Assembly: GCA_030248195.1 (NCBI GenBank)
Contig: JASAND010007535.1
Span: forward strand, 28,947 to 92,946
Direction of reading: 5' to 3'
DNA: 64,000 nt
Source: Trissonchulus latispiculum
Taxonomy: Eukaryota > Nematoda > Enoplea > Enoplida > Ironidae
Part shown: in pieces, positions 34,440 to 46,000 of the stretch
Position numbering within the stretch: position 1 is the first letter of the stretch
Layout of the letters: each line of letters opens with the position of its first letter
Notes under the pieces: generated by a model
Databases searched by the model: none
Seen by the model: only the letters and a program-made list of their open reading frames with translations
Told to the model about the DNA's origin: nothing
Program-made: the position numbers and the translations under genes

Positions 34440-36252
34440 CATGGGCGCACCCGGGGGGGGGGGGGGGGGTTTGGGGGTTCCGATCCCCTCGGGAATTTTC
34501 GCGGAGAAAGCAAAAATTGAGCCATTTTTAGTGCATAAAATTAAAAATTATGAAAATTTTTCGCACCTGCGGCGCTTTCTGCCTCGATTTTTATAATTTT
34601 TCTCGCCTGCGGTGCTGTTATATCTCGATTTTCAAAATTTTTCTCGCCTGCGGCACTTTTCTAACTGAATTTTCAAAAAGTTTCGGGCCTGCGGCGCTTT
34701 TCTAATTGAATTTAAAAATTTTTTCGCCTGCGGCGCTATTATGTATTAACTTTTACAACGTTTGGAACCTGCGGCGCTTTTTACCTCAATTTTTCTCGCC
34801 TGCGGCGCTTTCTAATCTCGATTTTACTGGCTTTTCTATCTCGATTTCAAAAAAGTGCGTGCCTGCTTTTCTACGTCATATTTTTTAATTTTTCGCGCCT
34901 GCGGCATATGTACTTAAGATGTGAAATAATTAGTTGTGCGTCAAACGTACCATCAGTTTTACACTTATACTATTATCGCGTGGCTTCTCCATAATCGTAA
35001 GAGACTGCCAGAGCAATACCGTGTAGCAATACAACAATACGCTGTGAAAGCAATTTAGTTGCACATTGCAAATGATAGAAGTGTATACAGTTACACATAA
35101 ACAGAAAATGTACATACAATCTATATAAGTAGTGCATGCGACCGTAACCAGACCATATCCACACACTGTGCGGCTCGTCAGTGGTTCAGTGTGGAACACA
35201 GTTTTTTACAAATGTTTTTAAGAAAACCATAAAAATAAATGAAAAAGGTTTCGCCGCTGGTAGCCTCAAGAAGTGAAGTTAAACAAGCATAGATAGTGCT
35301 AAACGTATATTTCTATCCAATTTGACTTGTAAGCTGTAACCATGTTTGATGCCAGTTTTATTGTTGACTATTTTAGTTTTTTATGGTTTTGATATTTTTA
35401 TGATGGATACATGCACTAGCGTAGCCAGAAAAAATTTTGCGGAGGGGAATACGAAATTTTTTGGGATTCTAGGGGGGCGGAGCCCCCCAGAAGCTGAGAA
35501 ATTTTTCTAATTCGCGACTTGCATGTAATTTTTACAGAGCATTCGTTGAAATTACAATAATATTCAAGGCACAGTGCTTGTTTATGCACCTAAATAATGC
35601 AGAAGGTGGTCAAAGTAGATTAAATAGGGTAATTTGTACTCATTTTTTAGTGCGAAACATGTATTATAATGGTATAATACACATATTTCGCGCCGAAGGC
35701 GCGAAAATTTTTTGAAAAAATAGGCGTTTACACACGTGGCAGGAAAAAATTTCTGGGGGCAACACCATTTCGGGGGGGGGAATTCCCCCCATTCCCCCCC
35801 CCTGGCAACGCGCCTGGATACATGTTAGCGATTGTGTTACAACTCTTTGTATTCCTTTTCAGTAAATATTCTATATTGATTTTAACAATTTAAAATTTTA
35901 ACAATGCGCCTCGCAGAGCTTTTTATTAAAATCTTTTCAAGCTTTCCAATACAAATTTTCCCATTATGTCAAAGAATTTCTCAACTTTTATTGAAATCTT
36001 TTTAAAGATTTCCATCACGGCTTTTTTCAAAATTTCAAAAATTTTCTCAACTTTATGGGGGCTCCGCCCCCCAGACCCCCCGCGTCGGATGGCGACGACT
36101 CCTACATCTCGTCCTTTTTGTGTCTTCTAAAACGAACTCTTAGTTGAAAACTTCGTCGCCGCCACCCCCCCTCAGCGTAAACGTGTCAGGCGAAGGCAAA
36201 AATTTTTTCCAGCTCGACCCCCCTCCTTTTCAAAATCCTGGGTGCGCCCCTG
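34440..36252. mobile_element. hAT-type MITE, middle layer, 8-bp duplication TTCGATAC
   Basis: Ends CATGGGCGCACCC and (complement) CAGGGGCGCACCC. TTCGATAC flanks both sides (34432-34439, 36253-36260), the 8-bp duplication typical of hAT elements. The interior contains many GCCTGCGGCGC repeats (34560-34910) and C/G runs. No transposase was recognised. It is itself interrupted at 35414-35816. Confidence 0.85.
35414..35816. mobile_element. hAT-type MITE, inner layer, duplication GATACATG
   Basis: Ends CACTAGCGTAGCCAG and (complement) CAGGCGCGTTGCCAG, with GATACATG on both sides (35406-35413, 35817-35824). The 403-bp element contains the hairpin CGCGCCGAAGGCGCG (35689-35703). A divergent relative lies in the STIMATE intron (about 38870-39186). 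Confidence 0.85.
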
Positions 36253-37006
36253 TTCGATACCTCCATCAAATAGCTGGGGACGATTTTTAATTTATTGTGA
36301 AATCGCTCTTCGTTATAGAGAAATAAGCTGAAATGTGTGCGTAACCTGTATTTTGACTACTTTTTCCAAATTTGTCAAGCGATTACTTTAGCTAGAAAGC
36401 AGCAATCGGGGCAACTAAAAAATCGTCCCTGGGTATATTGGTGCAGAACACATTTTGTTCAGTAGCAGCCCTCCAGCTTGCATGGTGAATGCTCCACAAT
36501 CTTTGGAAAAAATTGGTCGTGTTTTTGCGAAAACTACATTTTTTATGATAGCAGCCTACAGGATAGCAGCTGGAAGACGATCATGCGTCGGATAATTTGT
36601 CCCTGTGAGACCTTCAGATCGACGCCCTTAGTTTGATTTTACGGCTTGCGTAGTTCAAGAAATGTTGGATTATTTGATTTCTGCAAAAATGACAAGTTTT
36701 CGACGCCAAAACAAGAAAATCGGCTATATCTCACCGGTAGGGAAAAGCAAGAAACTTGCTTTAAAAAGCAAAAATGTGAAGCTCAATGAGATCTTTCGAA
36801 TGAATATAGTCATAACTGTATAGCGACTGCCAAACGTTCAGAAATTGGGAAAAACCACACTGACCGGAAATCTCGAATTTTTGAATCGGGATTGCGCGGA
36901 GGGTGTTAGAACGCTAAAAGAACTTATTTCGGAAAGTTTCATCAAATTTCATCTTGATTTACGTCGCCAAATAACAATATGTGACCAAAAGAAATAACCA
37001 CCTTAA

Positions 37007-37786
37007 AGGAGTGCTTAAAGTGACAACAAGAACAAGCTGGGCCGTAATCGCTGGCGCATCCCTTATAAAAACTCAAACGCAAATCCTCACATTGAGGTGC
37101 TGAAAAATGCCAAAGAATTTTGTTCTGTCGGCTGCAGCAGGAATTTTTGTGGTTGAAAATCGTCTATTTTGGTGTTAAAACTGTTTTCAGCTACGTAAGC
37201 TGGCTTATTTTTACGACGGCCCCCCACTCGGCGACCTCCCCCCATAACCAAAAAAATTGCCAAATTTCACCATTTACACCCCAAATTTTCAATGGTTTTT
37301 CCGGCTTCGCCGAATTTTTAACGAAATTTTAGCATTCGCTTAAAAACACATAAAAAATTATCGAAACGTTTTTCAAAAGTATACACATGTATATATGCCC
37401 CCATTTTTGGTGAGCCCCCCCATCGATGGGGGTGAACTTTGAGCACCCGCCCCATAAATTTTGACCTAAAAATAAGCCAGATAAGTAATTAAGTTGCAAG
37501 AGTATAAACATAGAGAAAATAGGGTATTTTCAATCAACCATATTTGGCAATTTTAGAGACTTTTGGTTCCGACTTCGCCGTTTTTACGGGGGGGGGGGGG
37601 GACGGCCGGAAGGGTTACCTCACCCCTACTATTTCGCCTAGAAAACGCCAAGGCAATCGGATAGCCTATCGCTTAGATCCAGTCGAATAAAATACACGAC
37701 ATGATACGGTTAGTTACAACCAAAAACCTTCATCAAACCCCCACCCAAGAATCACCTCTTCTTTTCAATTTCCATACAAACCAACT
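37007..37786. other. STIMATE 3' flank
   Basis: No gene recognised. Several C-rich blocks (CCCCCCACTC-like), a G run at 37589-37602 and AT-rich sequence. Probably degraded repeats of the G/C-run families seen further right. No AATAAA in minus orientation close to the STIMATE stop. Confidence 0.4.
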
Positions 37787-40018
37787 TTAATTCAGTAACA
37801 AATCATCGGAAAAACTACCATTGTGACGCTGTTTTAAGCTCTCAGAAGTGGCCGACAGACCCGAATGGGGCGAAACGGTTGCGGCACCGGCAGGCGCTGG
37901 GTCGGGCGGGATCAGGGTCGATCCTCCGGCAAAGGCTGAATGGAGGACCTCACCCCCGGGGCCACGAGTAGGTGGTACCAGGACCGCAGACTCGGTGATC
38001 AAATATTCATCATCATCTTCCTCATCCAGCAACAGATTCTGTAGGGATCCATCGTCACAGTTCACAGATCTACCATAGCGAGCCTCAAAGTCCGCGGGGG
38101 AAGCCGTAGCCCGGAAATACTGGGCGGAACCACCTGAATCCAGCGGGGGTTCACCACCGGTCTTGCTGGCCCCTCCCTCAGTCCCCGACGGGGGGGAGGA
38201 CGACTTGAGCATCACAAAATTATCCACCACCCAAAACATGAGAGTGTTGACCAGGAAAGGGATGACCAGCATCACCAGAGTGACCTCCAGCCGGGGATTG
38301 GTGATCGGACTGGTCAGCAGTCGACGGACCCGATACCAGAACCCAAACTGGACCACCAGGGTCATGACCAGTTTCATGACCAAAACTATCAGGATAAAGG
38401 CCAGACACTGATGGAGCCAGGCCCGGCAGGCCGGCGGATAGCCATAGTGACCAAACTGGAGGGTGGGGTGGCGACGTCGACGCGCGATGACCAGGATCAG
38501 TTTGACGCCGGCGTAGATGATCAGGAGGCCGAGGGTGGAGTCCAGCAGGAAACTCACCACGTACCAGGTGCCTAGAAAGAACCAAAGAAAAATACATAGC
38601 ATAATCAAGAGGCATGCTGCTAGGAGGAAGGCGCAACCAGGCAATTTAGATAAGCGGAAAAGAAGGAAGCAGAAATGCTTTAGCTAGCACGGACTGGAAA
38701 TTTTAATGGAGGGCTCATCTCATCCCTCACTTTGGAGTTCCTCCATTCGACCTCCCCATGCGTTTTCTTGCCTTGCCTTGCTCTTTGTCACACTTTGGAG
38801 CAGATTGTAACCAAGAATTAACAGTATATAATATATATACATACATATACACACACATATATATAATGTACGTTAAACAAAGTAAATTTTAAATTTGTAA
38901 TGCCTAAGGAATTTTTCAAAGCATTCTTTGAAAGAAACAAAGAAAAGAACTCAAGCTCAGTATATACGTTTTAATGCACGCAAATGATGCATAAATTGGT
39001 CAAAGGGTATTTTGGACTCATTTTGGCGTTCCAAACCCATATTAAGATGGTAAACTGTAGTAAATACTCGCCGAAGGCGCGAAAATATTTTGAAAAACGC
39101 GAGTTTACACACTGTTAGGGGGAATATATGGGGAGTTCCACAACTTCGGAGGGGGGATTCCCCCATTCCCCCCGGCTATGCCCCTGCCTGTCCTACAGAG
39201 TTGGGAGTCTCGCCCAAAAGTCGAGACTTTCCCTGTCTCGGTCTTGCCTATCGAAACGTCTCGGATTTGGAGCGATTCCGGAAATTTTTGAAGACATCAA
39301 CTTTCAGCGAAAATTTTAAACCAATGTTGTGAAAACTAACTAACGAGGTGCAGGAACCAGTAGGATTAAATTCCCAAATATATACTTAACTTAAGCCTCA
39401 AAAATTGCAAGAAACTCCTAAGTTCAAGGCTAAAATTGCTAGTCTCGGTGAAATTTTGGTCTCGCCCAACCCTGCTGTGCTATAGTGAGTAATTTACGAC
39501 GAGGATTTGTATATCACAGTCTGATTCCACCATTCGAAGATTCTGTCAAACGACAAGCTTCAGAAAACCTGCGATGGGAGCCCCCCTTATCATAAAAATA
39601 AAATTTAAAAAATTACATAAAAACAGTTACGTACACACAACAACTTACAAGGATCACTGGCAAACAGCGGTGCCAGGAAGACATTCAGAAAATGAATGAC
39701 AGCAGCGCCGGCAGCCTGTTTGCTGGTATCGAAGAACCAGATCAGCCACGGGCGACGTCGATTCGCCGGCTCACAGGCCCGTTTCACGATCAGCGAAGTG
39801 AAGGCCAGACAGCCCAGAATCAGCTGAATAAATAGGCCATAGCTGTCCGTAAAGGCCCCGGACTCACAATGACCCCCAGGGACTCCACCGTCTCCCTCAG
39901 ATTTCACACCCACAATCGGGGGAGTGCTGAGTCCCCCGACGTCGATAGCCTCCTCACCAACAGAACTCTCTCGTTTTGCCAACACCACTGCATCAGCCAA
40001 CAGTACTAAATGCAGCAT
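37787..40018 (-). CDS. STIMATE: STIMATE/TMEM110, ER regulator of store-operated Ca entry
   Basis: STIMATE is a multipass ER protein at ER-plasma-membrane junctions that supports STIM1 activation. Two exons on the minus strand: 40018-39649 and 38571-37787, joined GATCCTT^GCACC with GTAAGT donor and TTTCTAG acceptor, 384 residues. The start ATG directly follows an in-frame TGA. Landmarks: ESGAFTDSYGLFIQLILGCL (TM1), RRPWLIWFFDTSKQAAGA, IHFLNVFLAPLFASDPC, YVVSFLLDSTLGLLIIYAGV (TM3), QFGHYGYPPACRAWLHQCLA, a fourth hydrophobic segment, then LVMLVIPFLVNTLMFWVVDN (TM5). All are strongly conserved in the family. The 120-residue tail is acidic/Ser/Pro-rich (LLLDEEDDDEYL). The human protein is ~294 residues; the extra length is in the N-terminus and tail. 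Exon 2 is GC-rich (>55%) compared with the surrounding AT-rich DNA. Confidence 0.95.
38870..39186. mobile_element. hAT-type MITE fragment in STIMATE intron
   Basis: The right end GGCTATGCCCCTG (39174-39186; complement CAGGGGCATAGCC) and the internal CGCCGAAGGCG (39069-39079) followed by GAAAATATTTTGAAAAA match the 35414-35816 element, with roughly the same spacing to the G/C-rich right end. The left end is missing or too diverged to place. Confidence 0.6.
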
Positions 40019-43000
40019 TCAGCTGAAATCACAAAGATAAAGGGATGCGAGTATATATATAATACAGCACAAAAGGAATAAACTATATAATGTCGATAGC
40101 TCAACGAAAGGAGAATCATGGAAGGTACACTGAAGTGTCCACAAGCAATGGTCGGAGGAAGATGGGTTTAGTTTAGGCGAAAAAAGTGGGGCTGGGGAGA
40201 TTGGGGGCGATCCAAAAGTACAAAATATATTTTGTACAACATTTTTGTCTCCCCCCCCATCCTTATAAGTGCCAAATTGACTTTTCCTCCCGCCTCCTCC
40301 ACCCCAAATCTCTGTTGCCCCTACGTCTACCCGTCCCGAGCAATTTCTGGGCTCAAAAATTTAGTTAACACTATTGGAACAAAAAACTCTGATCTAAATA
40401 AGTGCCTTTTTTCTTGAGGGGGCTTCTGTCTCATTCTGGGTTACAAAAATCCGAAGAGTAGGGAATTTGGTGGGGGGCGAAAATTTTTATAAAAATAAAA
40501 AACAGCGCTATTTTTCTAGCGTACACTGTAAAAGTTAGTTTTTATCACAAAAAGGGAGATTTAGTGGCCAAAAAGGCAAGAAGGATTTAAAGTCTACAGC
40601 GAAGCCGGTAGGGGCGGGGGTGACTGGAATGAATTTTGGAGGGAAGGTCGTTTATGGGGGCCCCCACTCATAGGTGTCTGGGGTTTTTCTAGGCAAAAAT
40701 AAGTGGGGGGGGTCGCCCCCCCACTAGAGGGGGGGGGAGGTCCAAAAGTGGGGGGGGAGAAATAAAATTGGCTAAAAATGCCAAAAATACAGTATAAAAA
40801 GCCTGTTTTCTCGTACTGCTATAACTAAGCTTAAAAGTGCTCAAAAATTGAGATTTAGCACCAAAATAGACCATTTTTGACGAAAAATTTCCGGCGAAGT
40901 TTGAAAATTTTGACCAAAAATCCTAAAAATTTGACATTTTCTGGGCACTCTAGGTTGAGTTGGGGGGGGAAGCCCAAAAAAGTGGGGGGGAAGGGGTCGA
41001 GTGGGGGGGCCCAAAAAGTGGGGGGGGGCGCCCCCCACCCCCCCCCCCCAGTAAAAACCCCAGGGTGTACCACGACACAGTTGACCCCCTGTGAGACCCC
41101 CCCACGAGACGGCCAGACCCCCCACTCCCCCCATATCCGACCTCGACTACCCCCCCAAGCCGAGCTCAGACCCCCCCTCCCCCCCTAAAATGGGGACCAA
41201 AAAGAGAAAAAATGCTAAATTTTTGCAATTTTTCAAAATTTTTTTAAAAAATTGGGTGGAAATAGTTAAAAACGCTGAAAAATAGGTTGCAATACGCAAT
41301 ACGAGTAGTTTTGGAGTATAGCCATGGGGTGAAAAAAAACCCACCCCCTTTTTGGGGGGAAAAAACCCACCCGCCTCCTGGGTCATGGGTTGGAGATATG
41401 CGCTCCAAAACATAGCAGCAGGAAGCGCGACTCTTTCTAACCTATGTAAGGAAAGATCAAGTCATTTGGTTCACTCTTGCTTATTTTATGAAATTTTGAA
41501 AATGACAACTACTTTTTGGTTCAACCATCCAAAAATTTACCAAAAGTTTGGAACGATGTAACTTTTGACTGGGTTGGGCTAGAAAAGTTTTGCAAATATC
41601 TGCAATGATAGCAACTCTTCCTCTTTGTACACAGCCAAAATTAGACCGATCCGCAGTACCGTTAGTCTGGCACATTGCCAAACGTGGCGGGGAAAACCCC
41701 ACTTTGGGGGGGGGGGGGAAAACCCACCCGAATTTTTTTGAAAAACAACTCAACACGGAAACAATTAGAGACTATAGCACGGTACTATCGAGCACGCTGC
41801 GTCATCCTATGCGGTCAGATTCGGACAATTTTGCTTACCTGGCTAGCTAGGGGCTAAAAACCTTAAAAGTGCCATTTCGCAGCTGGAGGACCCAATACAG
41901 GTACAATTGTGGATTTTAACAGCCAATTCTACGTAAAAAACCATTCTCTACACGATAGAATAATAAGTTTTATCAAATTACATCATTTTTAGCATTTTTC
42001 AAAAATTGCCCTATGTTTATGTGTTAAACTTTATGAAACCTGGCCAGTTGATGCAGCATTTTCAACGGCACATGAGATCTCAAAAAAAGCTACTTAGATC
42101 GGGTTTTTTGCTTCATGCTAACTAAAAAAGGGTTGAATTTTACACTGGAAGTGTCAGAATTGCGATAGAACAATTTTTAAGACCTATGAGGGGTGGGTTT
42201 ATTTTCCCCGCATTTGGGGTTTTTCCCCCCATTGGGTTTTTCCCCCCGCTACTTTTTGCATTATACCGCTCTAACGGTACAACTTAGATAAGTGCAAATA
42301 GGGTTAAAAGAAAGTTCTAAGTACGCCAAGTACGATGGTATATAAAGTTCTCAGATAACCCTTATAATAAAAAAGTTCCAGCCAAAATCCGAAAATGTGG
42401 GTTTTTCCCCCCATGGCTATACATTTATGTCGAAAATAGTAGATTTTATGTCAAAAGGAGCCATTTTTGGCTGAAAAAAATTTGGGTACAGTTTGGGTTC
42501 AGTTTCTTTTCAAAATTTCCGATTTTTAGACTCCCCAAGCTAGAGTTGGACTTTTTACCCCCCCCCCCATACCCAAACAGGTGGTACACCTATGCCCCAC
42601 TCCCATTGCTCGCCCTCGCCATTGCTCGCCCTCGCCATTGCTTATGAAACAGCATTTCTACTCTTTGTAGTTCTGATGTGCATTATGGAAGGGTAACCGC
42701 AGTATTTCCATGAGCCATAGGCAGGGGCGGATCCAGGGGGGGGGGGGGGGCCGCCCCCCCCCCCGTCGCGATTCGAAGGTAGGAAAAATTAAGGAGAGAA
42801 AGAGGGAAAAGGGCAAAAAACCCAAAACTTTCGCGCCTTCGGCGCTAATGTTTTAATTTTTAGCCGCATATTTATTGAATTTGTGAAGAAAAAGCTTGAA
42901 ATGCATCCGATTTTTCGGGGAAAATTACCATTTTTGCCTAAAAATGTCAAGAATTTTAAAAAATTTGTTCAGTTCTTCAGTATAAAAAGAATTAAAGACC

Positions 43001-46000
43001 GATTTTATTGCAAAAACAAAAAACTTCTGCAACTTCTGGGGGGCTCCGCCAGTAACCATAGGTGTGTTATTGAAATCACAATGAGAAATTAATTAGAAAA
43101 AATAATTAATTAGAAAATGGACAGCTAGACTTTTGAAAACAATTGGAAAACAATTACAAAACAATGAGAAAATAATTAGAAAATTTTTTGAAAACATTAA
43201 GCAAAAAATTAGAAAAAATTATCATTGAATTATGTAATTGTTTTCTAAAAAAGGGTTCGTGTGGGCGTGGGCCCCCTCCCCCGAAATTTTGGGGACGGAC
43301 CCCCTTTTCAGACCTCCCCCCCAATCCCCCCACGACCCCCCCCAAAATGTTTTTCCATTTTTATGACAAAAATCGCATTTTCAGCCATTGCTAATGCCGA
43401 AAAACATGAAATCATTAAGTAATTTTTTCACAATATATATATAATATATATACAGTGCTTTTAAAGTCGAAAACTTGATTGCCAACATGTTTCTGAGTAA
43501 AAGGTCAATATTGAGTCTAGAAATCCATAGATAAAACCGTACTAAACGTGGATATCTCGCGATAATAAACATGTTAAGCCAAAAATTTGGAGTTTTCTGA
43601 AAAATGCTGCAAAATTTACCCTAAAAACACTAATTTTAGGCAAATTTTTCGCGCCCTCGGCGCGACTACCTTCCCCCCCCCCCCGGTTGCGGGGGGGGGG
43701 GGAGGGGCGGGGGGGCCCAAAAATTTTTGGGGGTGGTTTGAAGAAATGGCTGGGGGAGCTAACCCCCCCCAAACCTCCCCCCAGTTACACCTATGCCGAA
43801 CCCCCCCAACGATGTTTGGACCCAAAAAGTTAACTAAAGTTGGCCGAAAAATGGTCATTTTTGAACAATTTTTCTAAAATTTTGACCTAAAATCGCTTTA
43901 AAACGGTACCAAAACGCCTAAAACGTTAAGATAAGAACAAGCCTTATTTTGATGAAAAAAGGGCTAAATTACAGCAAATTTTGCATTTTTCGCCATTTTT
44001 CGAAATTTCTGAGGTCCGAATTCTGGGGTGGGGGGTTGGGGTGAGTCCATCACATTTCGGAGGTCGGCCAAGATTTACCCCCCAGACCCAAAGTTCCAGG
44101 GAAACTATGGGGGTGGGTGGGGCCGCAGTAGCGGCGCCAGGATATTTTGAAGGGGGGGGCCCAACCCAAAACATCCGGCGACTTTTTTTGGGAAATCCAC
44201 AATTTTTGCCAAATTTTGGCAAATTTTACCTTCCCTTCATTTCCCAAAAAAATTCTCAAATTTTAGCAAAAATTTCCCGGTTTTTAAAAAAACGGGGGGA
44301 TCGCCTCGCCGACCCTCCCCCTAAAAAATTTTTTTACCCCCCCCCCAAATCGGCCTTCGGCCGACCCCCCGCCCTAAAAATTTTCAACCCCCTACCTGAA
44401 TGTTTGCAACTTTTTAGCCAAAAATTAAAAAATTTTCAAAAAATTAGCGAAAAATTGCTAAAATTCGCTCAATTACCTTAAAAATCGCTAAAAATAGACG
44501 AAAATTTTTCAGTTTTTTAACGAAAAACCGATTTTTCGCCGACCCCCCCCTCGAAAATTTTTCTTACCTGTCCACCCAAATCGACTTTTTTTGACCCCCC
44601 TTCCTCCTTCCCTCCCTACTTTTTTCGCCAGCCACACCTATGGTCTGGGCTCTCCGTGGGGGTCTCCTCACAGGGGACAAACTGTTACTGTTTGTACATA
44701 GCCTGGTACACACCTATCCACCCATAGGTGTAACGGAGATTTGGGGTGGGGGGGCTCCACCCCAACATTTTCTGGGGGGCCCCCTCTGCAGACCCCCCCA
44801 ACGCTCCCCCAAAATTTTTTCAATTTTTATGTCAAAAATCGCATTTTCAGCCGTTTGTAATACTAATAAACATCGAATCATGAAGTAATTTTAACATTAG
44901 ACAGTGGTTTAAAACTCTAAAACTTGATTGTCCAGGTGTTTCTAAGTTCAAAAGAAGGCTAATATTCAGTCAAAAAGTCCATAAAACTATTAAAGACGTG
45001 TATTTCTCGCAATAACAAGTACTTTAAGCCGGAAATTTGGACTTTTTAAAAATTTTTGCAAAATTTACCTTAAAAGTACCCTATGATTGGCCAATTTTCG
45101 CGCCGGCGCGACTACCCCCCCCACCCCCGTTGGGGGGGGACGTCCCCCCCAAAAAATTTCTGGGGGGGTTGAGAAAATGCTTTTTCTGGGGGGGCCCAAC
45201 ATTTTCTGGGGGGCCCTCTGGAGACCCCCCAACCCTCCCAAACATAGGTGTACCTGGGGGGGGGGGGGGGTTGGGGGGAACCCCTCCCCCCAAATGGAAA
45301 AGTGCCGACCCCACCCTCAAAATTTTGGAGGCAGACCCCACCCCAAATGGCCAAATCCCAGACCCCACCCACCCAAATTTGCCAAACCCCACCCTCAAAA
45401 TTTTGAAAATTTTGCCTCAAAATTAGTAAAAATTCAAAATTTTTTGGGAAAATTCGAAGTTTTTGCAAAAAATCGAGGTTTTTTCGAACAAATGAGCAAA
45501 AATGAAGAAATATTTTCGATTTTTAGTTGGAAATAACGCTTTTTTAGCAAATTTGCGAATTTTTTCTAAATTTTTGACCAAAAAATTTTTTACCCCCCCC
45601 CCCCCCCCATAGGTGTAACGGGGATTTGGGTTGGGGGGCCTCCCCCGGAATTTTGGGGGGGGCCCTTTTTAGACCCCCCCTTAAACCCCTCGACCGCCCC
45701 AAAAAAAATTTTCTATTTTTATGTCAAAAATCGCATTTTCAGCCATTGCTAATGCCAAAAAACATTTAACTATGAAGTAATTTTGACATTAGACAGGGGT
45801 TTTAAACTCGAAAACTTGATTGCCAACATGATTCTAAGTCTAAAATAAGGTCAATATTGAGCCAGAAAGTCCATAAAACCGTTAAAAACGTGTATTTCTC
45901 GCAATAATAAACACTTTAAGCCAAAAATTTGGACTTTTTTGAAAAATTTTGCAGAATTCACCCTAAAAATACCCAATTTTTGGCCAATTTTTCGCGCCTT

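Larger units (their letters stand above)
34199..37002 (+). mobile_element. TTAA MITE, outer layer of triple nest
   Basis: Begins GGTGGTGATTCCCTTTGG after TTAA (34195-34198) and ends AAATAACCACC before TTAA (37003-37006). The sequence matches the 49618 copy on both sides of an 1813-bp insertion (34440-36252). Subtracting the insertion and one 8-bp duplication leaves 983 bp, matching intact copies of 981 and 982 bp. Confidence 0.88.

Noticed and set aside
37848..38636. Open frames overlapping STIMATE exon 2 in other phases
   Set aside because: GC-rich coding DNA gives shadow frames. Only the frame with family motifs and matching splice phase is kept.
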